In this document: positions 63,877 through 64,000 of the stretch, piece by piece
Layout of the letters: every line of letters starts with the position of its first letter
Position numbering within the stretch: position 1 is the first letter of the stretch
DNA from: JACDEA01 sp963742585
Lineage (GTDB): Bacteria > Actinomycetota > Acidimicrobiia > Acidimicrobiales > JACDEA01
DNA length: 64,000 nt
Assembly: GCA_963742585.1 (NCBI GenBank)
Contig: CAVUMI010000009.1
Location: 1,612,001 to 1,676,000 of the forward strand
Direction: 5' to 3'
Translations under genes and position numbers: made by a program
Notes under the pieces: generated by a model
The model's input: the letters and a program-made list of their open reading frames with translations, nothing else
Database searches by the model: none
Told to the model about the DNA's origin: nothing

Positions 63877-64000
63877 GTGTCAGCGCTCGCGGTCGCCGTC
63901 GTCGGCGCGTACGGCGTCTACCTCGCTGTACACGGCCCTCGTCCTCGGCTGGCGCGGCGTCGGCGTCGGCCCGAAACCGAGCCGCGCCGCCGCGCCGCTC
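63877..64000 (+). CDS. tadB: TadB-like type II secretion F-family protein (cut by window end)
   Basis: A GTG two bases after the cpaF stop opens a frame that begins with a membrane helix (SALAVAVVGAYGVYLAVHG) and then turns strongly basic (RPRLARRRRRPETEPRRR). This is how TadB proteins start, and tadB follows tadA in Tad operons. Only 41 residues are visible. Confidence 0.7.
   Translation, partial: MSALAVAVVGAYGVYLAVHGPRPRLARRRRRPETEPRRRAA

Overview
The window is very GC-rich chromosomal DNA from an actinobacterium. Evidence for this is two WhiB regulators, two mycothiol-dependent (MDMPI) family proteins, an F420-type LLM oxidoreductase, a paired PafB/PafC-like WYL regulator set, Ku with a stand-alone LigD polymerase, a BldC-like regulator, and many GTG starts with likely leaderless mRNAs. 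An uncultured member of the Acidimicrobiia is my best guess, but that is an inference. There is no rRNA, no transposase and no CRISPR array. Three tRNAs (Val, Met, Asn) and the RNase P RNA are present.

Layout. 1-9 kb: trpD, an acyl-CoA dehydrogenase and whiB on the minus strand, then a tightly overlapping plus-strand operon (CaCA-type exchanger, glpD, an alkyl-DHAP-synthase-like FAD enzyme, and a membrane domain joined to an FGGY kinase). 9-14 kb: a minus-strand operon otsA, AGMO-like hydroxylase, pafB-like, pafC-like; between the last two genes sits a 68-bp tandem repeat that makes a chain of ATGA-coupled mini-ORFs. 13.8-23.3 kb is rich in DNA repair: engB, LigD-Pol and Ku, then nurA-herA-mre11-rad50, an archaeal-style end-resection operon. 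23.4-25.2 kb: an AurF-like diiron protein and an MDMPI protein. 25.2-25.6 kb: rnpB. 25.6-30.5 kb is an accessory island with MazEF-like and VapBC-like modules, a third RHH antitoxin next to a chimeric P-loop/toxin remnant, a decayed PP2C phosphatase, VOC proteins, an aminoglycoside-phosphotransferase-like protein and a second MDMPI protein.

30.6-40.97 kb holds housekeeping and regulatory genes: histidine phosphatase, zinc-ribbon protein, a very short peptide with a VKGG motif, tRNA-Val/DUF523, an alternative sigma factor, a second WhiB, an IMPase-family enzyme, a HEAT protein, tRNA-Met, tRNA-Asn, rpoD and dnaG. 41-48 kb: an S9 peptidase, pyruvate phosphate dikinase, a duplicated DoxX-like membrane protein and glyS. 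48-53 kb: a zincin-like secreted protein, recO, uppS, a YihY-family protein, an RTX fragment, an LLM oxidoreductase and a methyltransferase. 53.3-60.3 kb: dinG, then the classic phoH-ybeY-corC-era run, a HIT protein and a BldC-like regulator. 60.5-64 kb: the start of a Tad/Flp pilus operon (cpaB, cpaE/tadZ, cpaF/tadA, tadB cut by the window end).

Many essential genes (dnaG, era, recO, ppdK, rpoD 5' end, phoH) are broken by single-base frameshifts. This is best read as residual sequencing indels, so gene spans here are reconstructed across frames.

The most unusual signals are the nurA-herA-mre11-rad50 operon; two 24-codon leader ORFs, upstream of ku and ppdK, that share the same architecture (leaderless GTGAGCGAG start, stop codon + A + ATG of the main gene, start codon inside a hairpin; the ku copy can also form a competing hairpin); the 68-bp repeat of coupled mini-ORFs before pafC; and the ether-lipid-like gene set.
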